Assembly (NCBI GenBank): GCA_013813605.1
Contig: JACCRL010000340.1
Coordinates: 1 to 6,019, forward strand
Source: Gemmatimonadaceae bacterium
Lineage (GTDB): Bacteria > Gemmatimonadota > Gemmatimonadetes > Gemmatimonadales > Gemmatimonadaceae
DNA: 6,019 nt
Reading direction: 5' to 3'
This document shows, in pieces, positions 5,705-6,019 of the stretch. The position numbers and the translations under genes are program-made. Each line of letters starts with the position of its first letter. Position 1 is the first letter of the stretch. The notes under the pieces were generated by a model. The model was not told the DNA's origin. It ran no database searches and saw only the letters and a program-made list of their open reading frames with translations.

Positions 5705-6019
5705 GCTGCTGTCCCCTTGGCGTAAATGCCGGGCGCTCCCGGCGATGGATTGCGGCGCGCGTACATCCAGGCGGCGCCGCCGAGCGCAAACAGGAGTGCG
5801 ATGACCTGCGCGACAGTCAGGCCGCCGAGGAAAAAGCGATCATCCTTGGCGCGCAGGAACTCGATCAGAAACCGCTCGATGCCGGCCAGCACACAGTAGA
5901 ATCCGAACAGCCAGCCCTCGGCGTGCTTGTGGCCGCGGAAGCGCCAGAGGATCATGAACATCACGAAGCCGAGCGCGGTCTCGTAGATCTGCGTTGGGTG
6001 GACGGCGAGAACGTCGCCG
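5701..6019 (-). CDS. lgt: Prolipoprotein diacylglyceryl transferase, C-terminal part (cut by window edge)
   Basis: The last 105 residues of Lgt, the inner-membrane enzyme that moves a diacylglyceryl group from phosphatidylglycerol to the lipobox cysteine of prolipoproteins, the first step of lipoprotein maturation. The frame is open to the right edge, so the 5' part (roughly two thirds of a normal Lgt of about 260-300 residues) lies beyond 6019. Visible family marks, counted from the first complete codon, are HPTQIYE (7-13, the HPSQLYE motif of E. coli Lgt) and ERFLIEFLR (48-56), the conserved Arg/Glu segment before the last helix. Hydrophobic helices lie at about 15-25, 35-55 and 67-87. The tail (88-105) is rich in Pro, Gly and Ala and unremarkable. 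The TGA at 5703-5701 overlaps the GTG start of the downstream lipoprotein gene. Confidence 0.96.
   Translation of the reverse strand, partial: GDVLAVHPTQIYETALGFVMFMILWRFRGHKHAEGWLFGFYCVLAGIERFLIEFLRAKDDRFFLGGLTVAQVIALLFALGGAAWMYARRNPSPGAPGIYAKGTAA
5713..5718 (-). promoter_or_regulatory. Ribosome binding site for the lipoprotein gene
   Basis: On the minus strand this reads AAGGGG, 8 nt before the GTG at 5704. It is the only well-placed Shine-Dalgarno sequence in the window and supports the GTG start. It lies inside the last codons of lgt, as expected for a translationally coupled pair. Confidence 0.65.

Overview
The window is GC-rich and densely coding, and nothing in it looks mobile: there are no transposases, phage genes, CRISPR arrays or tRNAs, and no gap long enough to hide a further gene. 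The mix of a cytoplasmic NlpC/P60 peptidase with SH3b domains, a DUF6941-like protein, a cytochrome c/FTR1 fusion and lipoprotein/Lgt genes fits a Gram-negative, high-GC soil or sediment bacterium. I lean towards Gemmatimonadota or a relative in the FCB group, but this rests on protein style and on promoter-like sequences near the Bacteroidota consensus. No marker gene settles it.

Left part (1-1208). A peptidoglycan-peptide endopeptidase gene on the plus strand starts with TTG at 11 and meets, tail to tail with an 8-bp overlap, a small conserved protein gene on the minus strand (777-1208). A 46-bp divergent spacer (1209-1254) separates the latter from the next plus-strand group. It carries a -10-like hexamer exactly 6 nt before each start codon, which suggests leaderless transcription both ways.

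Middle (1255-3417). Three plus-strand genes overlap end to end: an EamA-family membrane transporter, a HAD-superfamily phosphatase (ATGA overlap) and a CYTH-domain protein (8-bp overlap). They are almost certainly one transcription unit with coupled translation. The substrates are not readable from sequence, so the functional link between export and phosphate-ester chemistry is open.

Iron module (3418-5259). After a 54-bp spacer with a good promoter candidate comes a 595-residue protein. In order it has a signal peptide, a helical periplasmic segment, a single-haem cytochrome c domain, a second helical segment and a seven-helix FTR1 iron permease with two REGxE motifs. It looks like a one-protein iron importer in which the cytochrome domain may take the electron from Fe(II) and so replace the separate oxidase of other Ftr1/Efe systems.

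Right part (5260-6019), minus strand. The 3' end of lgt, the prolipoprotein diacylglyceryl transferase gene, runs in from the right edge. It overlaps by GTGA with a GTG-started gene for a small lipoprotein of unknown function, so the lipid-attaching enzyme and a likely substrate are translationally coupled. This lipoprotein gene converges on the FTR1 gene with only 10 bp between the stop codons.

I see no clear new multi-gene system. The most worthwhile items are the cytochrome c-FTR1 fusion, the Lgt/lipoprotein coupling and the leaderless-type promoters.
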